The notes beneath the pieces are model-generated. The model was not told where the DNA came from. It saw only the letters and a program-made list of their open reading frames with translations, and searched no databases. Positions 7,465 through 15,819 of a DNA stretch of 64,000 bases are shown here, piece by piece (position 1 is the first letter of the stretch; each line of letters opens with the position of its first letter). This DNA is from Streptomyces sp. 1331.2. GTDB lineage: Bacteria; Actinomycetota; Actinomycetes; Streptomycetales; Streptomycetaceae. Where the stretch lies: NCBI RefSeq assembly GCF_900199205.1, contig NZ_OBMJ01000001.1:558001-622000 (forward strand). Reading direction: 5' to 3'. Both the position numbers and the translations under genes were made by a program.

Positions 7465-10400
7465 CGGCGTTCCACCTCCCCCGGCGGGCCGATGTTGCCC
7501 TCGACCACCAGGAAGGGCGTGGTCACCGGGGAGAATCCGGGGCCGTCGGCGGTGATGGTCCGCGGGCCGGTCTCGTCCTTGGGGAGGATGAGCAGCTGAC
7601 CGGCGAAGGTGCCGTCGGCCCGGGGGAAGGTGGGCGCCGCGGCGGCGGTGATGCCGGGCTGCCAGGTGAACCGCACCGGTGCCCCGGGCGGGAAGTCCAC
7701 GCCGCGCACGGAGGTCACGAAGCCGGGCTTGCCGATGGGCGGGACGGCGACGATGCGGGGCTGGAGGATGCGCAGCGGGGTGCTCGCCCGGTGCGGTCCG
7801 GGGGTGGCGTCGGTGCCGGTGGTGGTCAGTTCGGCGGTGATGGTGGTCTCCAGTACGGCCACGGGTGCGAGCACGACCCGGACCACCTGGCTGCCGCCGG
7901 GGCGCAGGTCGGCCAGGGTGCAGCCGGTGCTCCGGCAGCCGGGCGGCAGTGCCTCGGTGGGCACGCCCGCGGGCAGGCCGAGGGTCAGGCGCAGCCCGGT
8001 GGCGAGGGCCTGGCCGGTGTTGCGCACGGTGTAGCTGACGGTCACCCGGCCGCCGACGTAGCCGGGGTTGGGCTGGGCGTCGACGGACACCTCCGGGCCG
8101 GCCTGCGGTGCCGGGACCGTGTCGGGGGCCGGCGGGGGCGGTGGCGGTGCGGGGGTCGGCGTGGCGGGCGGTGTCGGGGTCTCCGAGGCGGTCGGTGACG
8201 GCGTCGGGGTGGGGGTCGGCGAGGGGGTCGGTGCGTCCTGCACCGGCAGCAGGGTCTGGGCGGAGTCGTCCTCGGGGTTGGGGTCGGCCACCGTCCCGGT
8301 GACGGTCCAGCCGAAGGGCTGGGTGCCGCTGCGGGTGCCGATCAGACGGGCCGTCACCCGGACCACCGCGTGCGGCGCCAGGGTGCCGAGCTCGCAGCGC
8401 AGCGCCCCGGCGTCGCACGTCCCGACCGGGCTGGTCAGCGCGCCGAGCCGGGCGCCGGTGGGCACCGAGGCCGTGAGGACGGTGCCGGGCGAGGGCGCGG
8501 GGCCCTTGTTGGTGACGGTGATCGTCACGTCCGTGCCGCCGTCGACGGGGACGACCGGGGTGCGCCCGGGTGCGCTGAGCGCCAGGTCGACGGACTGCTG
8601 GACGGCCGGCTCCTTCTGGCGGCCCGGCAGTCGCCGGTCGAGCGGGGTGAGGCTGCGGGACGCGAAGTCGTAGAGGGCCAGTCCTTCCGGCGAGTTCGGC
8701 GGCAGGGCGCGGCGCGCGGTGAGGACCAGCTGGGCGCTGTTCGCCGTCCAGGCGACGTCGCGGGGCTGGAAGGGGCCGGCGTCGGTGGTTTCGGGCAGCG
8801 GGCGGGTGCAGGCGCCCTTGTCCCCGTCGAGCCCGGTAGGCAGGACCACCGTGCAGTCGGCGCCGGTGGGCGAGGCGACCAGGATGCCGTCCCGGCGGTT
8901 GTTGCCGCCGTCGCCGGCCTTGCGGTTGAAGGCGATGCGCCGGCCGTCGGGCGAGAACGCGGGGCTGTCGTCGATGACGTTGCAGGCGCCCGGGCAGAGC
9001 GTCCGGCTGAGGTCGCTCTGCCGGGTGAGGTCGTCGGCGGGCACGGTCCACAGGTGCAGGTTGCCGGCGTTCCCGTCGACCACCGCGGTGCGGGAGAAGA
9101 CGATCAGCTTGCCGTCGGGGGACCAGAAGGGCTGGCCGTCGGAGGCGCCCTGCTGCCCGGCGGGTGGCTGGACGGTGCCGACGATCGTCCCCGTGGAGAC
9201 CTCGGCGATCAGGATCCGTCCCGGGCGCCCGGGTTCCCGGCCGGTGGCCGGGGTGCTGCGGCTGAACACGACCAGCCGGCCGTCCGGCGAGACGGAGGGG
9301 TCGGTGTCCCGGTCGAGCGGGCCGCGCCCGGCGAGGTTCATCGGGTGCGGGTCGCCGCCGTCGGCGTCGGCCAGCCAGATGCGTTGGATCCGCCCGGCGG
9401 GCGAGTCCTCGTAGCGGGTCACCACGATCTGCCGGCCGTCGGGCGTGTAGGTCTGCCGCTCGTACCAGGGGTCGAAGCCGGGGCGGGGGTGGAAGAGCGG
9501 GTCGGCCGCCGGGTCGGGATCGGTGTTGGCGGCGGCGGCCGGGTCCTCCCGGAGCACGCTGACGCCCAGGTCGCGCGGGTCGCCGCCGTCGGGCCGGACG
9601 TCCTGGACGTCGGCGACGTTGGAGCCGGATGCGCTGGTCTGCTCCACCACCGGGCCGCCCCCGCTCTGGGGGCCGAGCCAGGTCGGCGTGGCGGTCAGCC
9701 GGTCGGCCCGGTAGAGCAGTCGGGGCGGGGTGCAGTCGCAGGTCGGTGCCCGGTACAGGTTCACCACCGGCGGCTGGGTCGGGTCGGGCTGCGGGCTCGG
9801 GTCCTTGGGGTCGAGCAGGTCGGCGCTGAGGAAGAGCACCCCGGTGCCGTCGGCCAGCCAGGCGGCGGAGCCGGTCTTCCAGGTGGAGCCGGTGCCGGGG
9901 AAGAAGGCCTTGTCGCCGCCGGTGGGCGAGGTGAGCATCAGGGTCCGGCCCTGGTCGCCGCCCTTGTCCCAGGTGTAGACGATCTGGTTGCGGTGCGCGT
10001 CGTCGTTCACCGGGTTCCAGGTCGGGTCGACGGCGTCCCCGACGTTCACGTCGGTGACCTTGACGGGCGCGCCGCCGGTGAACGGCCGCAGGTAGATCTG
10101 CCGGTGGGACGGTTCGCCGGTGCACGAGTACGCGATCCACTTGCCGTCGGGCGAGACGGTCGGGTGGGTCTCGTCGGCCGCGCCGTCGGTGATCCTGCGC
10201 AGCCCGCTGCCGTCCCGGTTCACCGCCCACAGGACGCTCTGCGGGGTTCCGTCGTCGCGGGGCTCCCGCGACTCGAAGACCACGCCCTTGCCGTCCGGGG
10301 CCAGTGCCGGGTGGGCGGTGTCCATGCCGGTGGTGAGCCGGTGCACCGCGCCGGCCGCGTCCCGCAGGTAGACCTGGGGCAGCGGGCCGTCCCGCAGGCT

Positions 10401-10703
10401 GGTGAAGACCAGTTCGTCGCCGCGGGCGGAGGGGTCCTGGTCGAAGTGGACCGGGCCCGGCCCGAACAGCGGGGTGCTGGACTCCGTGCCGGTCACCCGG
10501 CCGAGGCCGCGGTGGTTGGTACCGGCGAAGACGATCCGCCCGGCGGCCGGGTCGGCCACGGCGGCCGGGGCCGCGGGGACGCCCTGGCCCCCGGGGGCGG
10601 AGCTGCCCAGGGTCACCACGGCGGCGGCCAGCGCGAGCAGCACCGCGACGGCGGCCCGGGCCGGCCGCCGGATGGAACGGGGAGTGCCGGTGGCGCCGAT
10701 CAC
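7461..10703 (-). CDS. Exported beta-propeller (PD40) / DUF11 / IPT-like protein heading the CIS operon
   Basis: About 1080 residues. I chose the GTG at 10703 (IGATGTPRSIRRPAR follows) because GAGG lies eight bases upstream and it puts a basic N-region and hydrophobic segment (AAVAVLLALAAAVVTLG, ~13-32) at the N-terminus as a signal or anchor. Next come TolB-like PD40 propeller repeats (repeated SPDGKWIAYS-type motifs, ~60-620), a DUF11-like domain (~630-740), a Pro/Thr-rich linker, a second DUF11/CARDB-like domain, and a C-terminal IPT/Ig-like domain. Its stop overlaps the DUF4255 gene (GTGA), so it is made with the CIS. Such architecture suggests an envelope-exposed binding protein; its role in the CIS is unknown. 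Confidence 0.82.
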   Translation of the reverse strand: MIGATGTPRSIRRPARAAVAVLLALAAAVVTLGSSAPGGQGVPAAPAAVADPAAGRIVFAGTNHRGLGRVTGTESSTPLFGPGPVHFDQDPSARGDELVFTSLRDGPLPQVYLRDAAGAVHRLTTGMDTAHPALAPDGKGVVFESREPRDDGTPQSVLWAVNRDGSGLRRITDGAADETHPTVSPDGKWIAYSCTGEPSHRQIYLRPFTGGAPVKVTDVNVGDAVDPTWNPVNDDAHRNQIVYTWDKGGDQGRTLMLTSPTGGDKAFFPGTGSTWKTGSAAWLADGTGVLFLSADLLDPKDPSPQPDPTQPPVVNLYRAPTCDCTPPRLLYRADRLTATPTWLGPQSGGGPVVEQTSASGSNVADVQDVRPDGGDPRDLGVSVLREDPAAAANTDPDPAADPLFHPRPGFDPWYERQTYTPDGRQIVVTRYEDSPAGRIQRIWLADADGGDPHPMNLAGRGPLDRDTDPSVSPDGRLVVFSRSTPATGREPGRPGRILIAEVSTGTIVGTVQPPAGQQGASDGQPFWSPDGKLIVFSRTAVVDGNAGNLHLWTVPADDLTRQSDLSRTLCPGACNVIDDSPAFSPDGRRIAFNRKAGDGGNNRRDGILVASPTGADCTVVLPTGLDGDKGACTRPLPETTDAGPFQPRDVAWTANSAQLVLTARRALPPNSPEGLALYDFASRSLTPLDRRLPGRQKEPAVQQSVDLALSAPGRTPVVPVDGGTDVTITVTNKGPAPSPGTVLTASVPTGARLGALTSPVGTCDAGALRCELGTLAPHAVVRVTARLIGTRSGTQPFGWTVTGTVADPNPEDDSAQTLLPVQDAPTPSPTPTPTPSPTASETPTPPATPTPAPPPPPPAPDTVPAPQAGPEVSVDAQPNPGYVGGRVTVSYTVRNTGQALATGLRLTLGLPAGVPTEALPPGCRSTGCTLADLRPGGSQVVRVVLAPVAVLETTITAELTTTGTDATPGPHRASTPLRILQPRIVAVPPIGKPGFVTSVRGVDFPPGAPVRFTWQPGITAAAAPTFPRADGTFAGQLLILPKDETGPRTITADGPGFSPVTTPFLVVEGNIGPPGEVERR

Positions 10704-10830
10704 GCTCGACCTCACAGGTTGACAGGGGCGGTCTCCGGCAGTCTCCCCGGCCCGGGCGCCCGGGAACAGGGCCCGGGCACCCGAGCCGGGGGTAACGACC
10801 GGTGTCCCCGGAGGGCAGCCCGCCGGGGGC

Positions 10831-10861
10831 GGCCGGCCCGGTGGCCGCCGTCGGGCCGGCC
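10831..10861 (-). terminator. GC hairpin downstream of luxR-type gene
   Basis: Perfect 10-bp inverted repeat (GGCCGGCCCG / CGGGCCGGCC) with an 11-nt loop, 53 bases past the stop of the LuxR gene and before the CIS lead gene. It would end or attenuate luxR transcription, leaving 10704-10830 as the most likely place for the CIS operon promoter. There is no T-tract, as is usual in high-GC actinomycetes. Confidence 0.55.
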
Positions 10862-10913
10862 CGGGCCTTGTCTTCACACCCCCGCCTGCGGGCCGACGCC
10901 GGCGCCCGCGCTC

Positions 10914-11657
10914 TCAGATGAGTCCGCGCCGCATGGCGTAGCCCACGGCGTGCGCCCGGTTGCGCAGGCCCAGCCGCGTGATGATCTCGTGCAGCACGTT
11001 CTTGACGGTGCGTTCGGAGTACGAGGTCTTGGCGGCGATCTCGCTCGTGTCGAAGCCCTCGGCGACCAGCCGGAGCATCTCCGCCTCCCGGGCCGTCAGG
11101 GTCGACAGGGTCAGGCCGCGCCCGTCGAGCATGGTGCGCTGGAGCATCCCGATCCGGTCGAGCAGTTCGCCGAGCAGGTCCCCGGGCATCACGCCCTCCC
11201 CGTTGGCCAGGGCGGTGATCAGGTGCACCAGCCGGTCCTGGTCCGCCTCCGAGCGGCGCAGCACGGCAGCGACCCCGTTCTCGACGATGGTCTGCAACCC
11301 ACCGGCCTCGAACTGACCGACCACCAGGCCTATTCGGCCCGAGGTGGCGAGCCGTAGCCGGCGCAGGTGCTCGGCCACCGCCTCGGTCAGCGCGTCGACC
11401 ACCAGCAGGGAGACCTCCGCCCGCGCCGCGTCGGCCTCGCTCAGCAGCTCCACCTCGGGCCGCTGGCGCAGCTGTTGGACGACGCCGGTCTGCAGGATGA
11501 TGTCCTCCGCGTACACCGCCACGGGCACCTGGGCGGGCTTGCCGCGCACCTGGGCGGGGATGCCCGCCCCGGCCCGGCGGGCGCCGGCAGAGCGTGGTGC
11601 CACCACCGTTCGCCGGGTGGTGACGGCCTCCTCACGGGCTGTGTCGGTCGAAGTCAT
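10914..11657 (-). CDS. LuxR/NarL-type transcriptional regulator next to the CIS locus
   Basis: A 247-residue protein starting MTSTDTAREEA, with GGAG eight bases upstream. The C-terminal ~65 residues are a LuxR helix-turn-helix (LTAREAEMLRLVAEG, SERTVKNVLHEIITRLGL, ending MRRGLI). The middle looks like a receiver fold (VPVAVYAEDIILQTGVVQQL, VSLLVVDALTEA), but the acidic pocket is poorly preserved, so phosphorylation is doubtful and no kinase gene is adjacent. It lies upstream of the CIS operon on the same strand and is divergent from a putative CIS membrane protein. That makes it the likely local regulator of one or both units (inference). Confidence 0.88.
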   Translation of the reverse strand: MTSTDTAREEAVTTRRTVVAPRSAGARRAGAGIPAQVRGKPAQVPVAVYAEDIILQTGVVQQLRQRPEVELLSEADAARAEVSLLVVDALTEAVAEHLRRLRLATSGRIGLVVGQFEAGGLQTIVENGVAAVLRRSEADQDRLVHLITALANGEGVMPGDLLGELLDRIGMLQRTMLDGRGLTLSTLTAREAEMLRLVAEGFDTSEIAAKTSYSERTVKNVLHEIITRLGLRNRAHAVGYAMRRGLI

Positions 11658-11870
11658 CGTCGTACTCCATCTCTTCACTGGAAACAAAGGGTGGTGGCGG
11701 CCGGCGGCCGCGGGCGGGACCGGCTCCGGCCGGGGGCCGGGTCTTCGAGCTCCCGCCTGCGCCGCGACGGGGCCGGGCAGGGCCGGTCCGTCCGCGCGGG
11801 CAAGGGGCGTGCCCACAGCTTGCCCGTACGGCCCTCTCCCCGGACGGTCCGACATGCCTACCGTCACACC
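11658..11870. promoter_or_regulatory. Divergent promoter region of luxR-type gene and membrane-protein gene
   Basis: A 213-bp region between two divergent starts. It holds the GGAG ribosome binding site of the regulator (minus strand) and presumably promoters for both directions. The block CCATCTCTTCACTGG-AAACAAAG at 11668-11691 is less GC-rich than its surroundings. I cannot assign -35/-10 boxes with confidence. Confidence 0.4.
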
Positions 11871-13277
11871 ATGACCACATCCGCCGAACTCGGCCTGCCC
11901 GCACTGACGGTGGCGCCCGGTGGCGTGGCCACCACGACCCTGACGGTACGCAACGACCTGGACATCGTTGAGGCGTACTCGCTGGAGGTGGTCGGCGACT
12001 GCGCCGCCTGGACGACGGTCGAGCCGGCCCGGGTCTCCCTCTATCCGGGGACCTCCGAGACGGTGACGGTGCGCCTGGCGCCCCCGCGTTCGCCGAGTTC
12101 GCGGGCCGGGGAGTTCCCGCTCGGCATCCGGGTGTTGCCGGCCGAGCACCCCGAGCTGGTGACGGTGCCGGAGGCCACGGTCACCGTGACGCCGTTCCAG
12201 GAGCTGCAGGCGGCGCTCGCGCCGCGCCGCCGCCGCGGCTGGCTGCGCGGACGCTACCGGGCCTCGGTGCGCAACCTCGGGAACGCGCCCGGCACGGTGG
12301 CCCTGACCCCCGGTCAGGCCGGCGAGGACCTGCGGTTCCGGGTCACCCCGGAGCGACTGCGGCTCGAACCCGGCGAGTCCGCCGAGCTGCGGCTGCAGGC
12401 GCGCGCCCGCAAGCTGATCTGGTTCGGCAAGCCGGCCTCCTGGCCGTTCGAGGCCACGGTGGGCCCGCAGGAGGCCGCGGGCGGTACGGAGGGGGGCGGC
12501 CAGGGCACGAGCGGCACCGCTTCGGACGGCAAGACCCCGACTCCGGCTCCGGCCCCGGCCACCGCCCCGACGGCCCTGCAACGGCCCGTCCTGGAGGGCG
12601 AGTTCCTCCAACTGCCGGTCTTCCCCAAGTGGCTGCTCGCGCTCCTGGCGCTGCTGATCGCGCTGCTGCTGGCCTGGTTCGCGCTGGTCCGCCCGGCGGT
12701 GCGCAGCTCCGCGAAGCAGGCCGCCGAGCAGGCCGTCGCCGTCGCCCAGCAGAGCCCCACCCCGGCCGCGCCGCCCGCCGGCACTCCCGAGGGCGGCGCG
12801 CCGACGGCCCCCGCCGCCGGGAGCACCGGCAGCCCGGCCAAGCCCGGCTCCGGGCAGCCGGGCACCGGCGGCCGGACCTCCGGTCCGGGTGGCCTGGCGG
12901 TGCCCGGGAGCGGGCAGCAGGGCTCCGCCACGATCGACGTGCAGACCGCGAACGGCGCCGCCGCGACGGGCAGTTACCAGGTGCCGCACGGCAAGGTCTT
13001 CGACATCACCGACATCGTGGTCGCCAACTTCCAGGGCGACCAGGGGCTGGTGACGATCACGGCCGGGAACCAGACGATCACCACCATCGCCTTGGAGACC
13101 TTCCGCAACCAGGACTACCACTGGGTGACTCCCATCCAGGTCCCCGAGGACCAGGCAGTGACGGCGAGCGTGACCTGCGAGTCACCCGGCACGCCGGCCT
13201 CGGGCAAGCAGGCGGCCACGTGCCACGAACTCCTCAACGTCAGCGGGACGCTGAGTGACATCAGGCAGGGGAACTGA
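11871..13277 (+). CDS. Single-pass membrane protein with cytoplasmic Ig-like domain (CIS membrane-tether candidate)
   Basis: A 468-residue protein starting MTTSAELGLPALTV. Residues 1-200 look like beta-rich Ig/CARDB-type domains (VRNDLDIVEAYSLEVVGD, NLGNAPGTVAL). One strong transmembrane helix lies at ~254-273 (WLLALLALLIALLLAWFALV), followed by a Gly/Pro/Ser-rich spacer (~285-355). The C-terminal domain (ATIDVQTANG to the end) contains two cysteines, CESPG and TCHEL, and is probably outside the membrane. Streptomyces CIS particles are cytoplasmic, and a conserved bitopic membrane protein encoded beside the cluster (CisA) has been proposed to link them to the membrane. This gene has the right position and topology, but the homology is inferred. 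Confidence 0.72.
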   Translation: MTTSAELGLPALTVAPGGVATTTLTVRNDLDIVEAYSLEVVGDCAAWTTVEPARVSLYPGTSETVTVRLAPPRSPSSRAGEFPLGIRVLPAEHPELVTVPEATVTVTPFQELQAALAPRRRRGWLRGRYRASVRNLGNAPGTVALTPGQAGEDLRFRVTPERLRLEPGESAELRLQARARKLIWFGKPASWPFEATVGPQEAAGGTEGGGQGTSGTASDGKTPTPAPAPATAPTALQRPVLEGEFLQLPVFPKWLLALLALLIALLLAWFALVRPAVRSSAKQAAEQAVAVAQQSPTPAAPPAGTPEGGAPTAPAAGSTGSPAKPGSGQPGTGGRTSGPGGLAVPGSGQQGSATIDVQTANGAAATGSYQVPHGKVFDITDIVVANFQGDQGLVTITAGNQTITTIALETFRNQDYHWVTPIQVPEDQAVTASVTCESPGTPASGKQAATCHELLNVSGTLSDIRQGN

Positions 13278-13294
13278 TTCGGTGTGCAGGCTGA

Positions 13295-13324
13295 CTTTCC
13301 TCTCCGGGCGTCCGGGGCGGAAAG
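13295..13324 (+). terminator. Terminator-like hairpin after the membrane-protein gene
   Basis: CTTTCC and GGAAAG arms enclose a second inner repeat (CCGG...CCGG), 17 bases past the stop of the upstream gene. A nested stem without a T-tract. Confidence 0.4.
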
Positions 13325-13500
13325 GTGCCCGGATGCCGCGAATACGTCAATAGGCCCTCGTCCGCCCGGACCGACCCGTTCGTCCACGTGTTCTCCCCCT
13401 CCCGTATCTCCTCTCACATCCTGTGACCATGTCAACACCCGCCGGATACCGTCGCTGGTCCGACCGGCTGCGACAACCCGTCCGGGCCCGTACCAGCCGG

Positions 13501-13529
13501 GCCGGACTGCCCTTCCGGGACAGTCCGGC
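13501..13529. repeat. Inverted repeat upstream of DUF4157 gene
   Basis: Perfect 9-bp arms GCCGGACTG and CAGTCCGGC around an 11-nt loop, 165 bp before the GTG start. It could be an operator or a leader hairpin; it is too far from 13277 to be that gene's main terminator. Confidence 0.4.
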
Positions 13530-13693
13530 CTGTCCCTGACGGGCAATCAGTACGGCCCTGAGGGGCAGCGAAGTCTGCCCCGGTGCGCAGCTGACGTCCC
13601 GCCTACTCGGCAGTAGCGTGGTGCTGCTCCCGTACCGGAGGCGCCGACGGAGCCGCCCGCGCACCGACCGACCCCTCCAGAAGGAGGAATCAC

Positions 13694-15010
13694 GTGCGCG
13701 CTCACGAACCGCAGCGGCGAGCCGACCGCTCCCCCGCCGCCACCCGCCCGGTGCGCTCGGGCGCGGGGGCCGGCAGTGCCCTGGCCCTGCAACGGACGAT
13801 CGGGAACGCCGCGGTGGCCCGCCGGATCGAGCGGGCCCGGCGCGGATCCGCCGGTGCCGCCGGTGCCGCCGGTGCCGGGCCGGAGGAACTGCCCCTGCAG
13901 CGCTCCCTGGTGCACGAGGTGCTGCGGACCGCAGGACGGCCGCTGGACGGCACGACCCGCCGCGACATGGAGTCCCGCCTCGGGGCCGACTTCTCCGACG
14001 TACGGCTGCACACCGGCAGCACGGCCCGCGCCTCCGCGGCCGAGGTCGGCGCCCGCGCCTACACCTCCGGCAACCACGTGGTCCTCGGCGAGGGCGGCGG
14101 AGACCGGCACACGCTGGCGCACGAGCTCACCCACGTCATCCAGCAGCGCCAGGGGCCCGTCCCCGGCACCGACCGCGGCGACGGCCTGCGGGTCTCCGAC
14201 CCCGCCGACCGCCAGGAACGCGAGGCGGAGGCCAACGCCGTCCGCGCCCTGTCCGCCCGGCCGGTCCACGAGGAGGCGCCCGCCGGCGTCGGTCCGGGCC
14301 CCGGCCCCCGGGCCGGGGAGGCGGTGCAGCGGATGCCGCCCAAGCGGGACGCGGAGACCGCCGGCATCCGCGGGAGCAGCCCGCCCGCGACGGGCCGGCG
14401 CACCCGGGGCAAGGCCCGTGCGGAGAACCTGGACCTCAACCGGCCTGTCCTGGAGTTCGAGTCGGAGTACGAGGGGCCGTCCACCCAGAAGCTGCGCGCC
14501 TCCCAGAGCATCGGCTTCCGGCAGGTGGCGCGGTTGAAGAACCCGCCGGGCGCGCCGCAGCGGGTCTCCAGCAACTACCACTTCTGGCAGGAGGTCTCCG
14601 ACTCCAGCGTGCAGGTCATCGAGTCGGGCGAGGAGTTCAAGGAGCACGCGTCCAACCGCGGGTGGGTGCAGGACGGCCCCTACCGGCCGCGCTACACCAA
14701 CGCGGTCATCAACGACGTGCAGGACAAGATCGAGTTCAACGACAACCCCGGCTTCTCCACCACGGCGGCGATGACCTCCGGGTACTGGCTGAAGTCCTAC
14801 ACCGTCACGTTCCGCTGGAAGGTCGCCCGGAACACGGGCACCTGGAACCGGAACGCGCCGTGCTGGAGCAGCCCGGAGGTCCAGCACACCGTGGTCTCGG
14901 AGTTCGACCCCGCCGACCCCGAGAAGGACGCCCCCATCACCGCACGCCCGGCCGGGCACTTCACCTGGAACGTCGACCTCTCCACGCCGGCCGCCGAGGC
15001 GGCGGACTGA
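13694..15010 (+). CDS. DUF4157 (eCIS core, HELTH metallopeptidase-like) protein with unknown C-terminal domain; putative CIS cargo
   Basis: A 438-residue protein with a GTG start and an excellent AAGGAGGA five bases upstream. The N-terminus has ALQRTIGNAAVARR (31-44), a motif common in actinobacterial DUF4157 proteins, then a DUF4157 domain (~85-185) with HELTH at 143-147 (Zn ligands and general base) and an acidic QEREAEANAV helix that may supply the third ligand. A Gly/Pro linker follows with VQR at 211-213. Residues ~235-438 form a Trp/Tyr-rich domain (YHFWQEVSDSSVQVIESGEEF, WKVARNTGTWNRNAPCW) that I cannot assign. DUF4157 is strongly associated with CIS loci and with toxin or effector payloads, so export or loading by the adjacent CIS is inferred. 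Confidence 0.85.
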   Translation: MRAHEPQRRADRSPAATRPVRSGAGAGSALALQRTIGNAAVARRIERARRGSAGAAGAAGAGPEELPLQRSLVHEVLRTAGRPLDGTTRRDMESRLGADFSDVRLHTGSTARASAAEVGARAYTSGNHVVLGEGGGDRHTLAHELTHVIQQRQGPVPGTDRGDGLRVSDPADRQEREAEANAVRALSARPVHEEAPAGVGPGPGPRAGEAVQRMPPKRDAETAGIRGSSPPATGRRTRGKARAENLDLNRPVLEFESEYEGPSTQKLRASQSIGFRQVARLKNPPGAPQRVSSNYHFWQEVSDSSVQVIESGEEFKEHASNRGWVQDGPYRPRYTNAVINDVQDKIEFNDNPGFSTTAAMTSGYWLKSYTVTFRWKVARNTGTWNRNAPCWSSPEVQHTVVSEFDPADPEKDAPITARPAGHFTWNVDLSTPAAEAAD

Positions 15011-15015
15011 CCGGC

Positions 15016-15729
15016 TCAGTGGCGGGCGAGCCCGTCGAGCATCGACTGCAGGGTGAAGTCGAAGCGTTCGTGGCCCGCTCCGGCGGTGAGTTCGGCGGCA
15101 TGGCGCCTGAGCTGGGGGAAGGTGTCCGGCAACGCGGCGAAGCGGCTGCGCAGTTCGTCCCGGCCGACGCCCCATCCACTGGCGCAGTGGCCGCGCAGGG
15201 AGGCTTCCAGGGCGTAGGCGTTGACGTAGAGCAGCAGGGAGTCGATGCCCCAGGCGGCGGCCTGCGGGGCGACGCCTCCGGCGAGCAGGACGGCGAGCAT
15301 CCCTTCGGCCAGCCGCAGGGTGTCCTCGTTGGTGGGGGCGGCGGCGAGCGCGGCCCGGGAGAGGCCGGGGTAGCGCAGGTACTGGTCGCGCAGCCGGGTG
15401 CAGACGCCGGTGATCTGCTGCCGCCAGGCGGCCGGGTCCGGCGCGGGCAGGTCGATCTCCGCGCAGAGGCGGCCGATGAGCAGTTCGCCCAGGTCCTCCT
15501 TGTTGACGACGTGGGCGTAGAGCGACGCCGGGCCGGTGTCCAGGGCGGCGGCGACCCGGCGCATGGTCAGCGCCTCGTAGCCCTCCTCCGCCACGATGCC
15601 GAGCGCCGCGTCGACGACGGCGTCCACCGTGATCGGCCTCGTCCGCCGCCCCCGCGCCGGCAGCGCGCCCGCCTCGGCGTCGGGCCGGAGGTGGCGCGCT
15701 GCGCGGCGTTGCTGCGGGGTGGATGCCAT
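15016..15729 (-). CDS. TetR/AcrR family transcriptional regulator
   Basis: A 237-residue protein. The TetR N-terminal helix-turn-helix spans ~35-80 (TVDAVVDAALGIVAEEGYEALTMRRVAAAL is the region, with TGPASLYAHVVNKEDL as the recognition end). The C-terminal part resembles TetR_C domains that sense small ligands. It converges on the DUF4157 gene with only 5 bp between stops. It follows the ABC-transporter operon after 90 bp on the same strand but probably has its own promoter. Target unknown. Confidence 0.9.
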   Translation of the reverse strand: MASTPQQRRAARHLRPDAEAGALPARGRRTRPITVDAVVDAALGIVAEEGYEALTMRRVAAALDTGPASLYAHVVNKEDLGELLIGRLCAEIDLPAPDPAAWRQQITGVCTRLRDQYLRYPGLSRAALAAAPTNEDTLRLAEGMLAVLLAGGVAPQAAAWGIDSLLLYVNAYALEASLRGHCASGWGVGRDELRSRFAALPDTFPQLRRHAAELTAGAGHERFDFTLQSMLDGLARH

Positions 15730-15819
15730 GGCCCGAGCGTACCGGAGGATCGAACCGCGTTCCGTAGCGGACGAACAGCGTTCCTCCGGCCCCTCCGGGA
15801 GGGGTCACCAGCACATCCG

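Larger units (their letters stand above)
13278..13693. other. 416-bp intergenic region with two hairpins before the DUF4157 gene
   Basis: No convincing gene. The region holds a terminator-like nested hairpin just after 13277, a second inverted repeat at 13501-13529 and an AAGGAGGA ribosome binding site at 13681-13688. The DUF4157 gene therefore probably has its own promoter here. Confidence 0.5.

Noticed and set aside
1..10703. Prophage interpretation of the sheath/tube genes
   Set aside because: No capsid, portal, terminase, lysis or integrase genes are present, while DUF4255, DUF6760 and the AAA+ ATPase are CIS-specific.
8370..11357. 995-codon plus-strand open frame opposite the beta-propeller and LuxR genes
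   Set aside because: Spans two real minus-strand genes and the gap between them, with no ribosome binding site or family signature.
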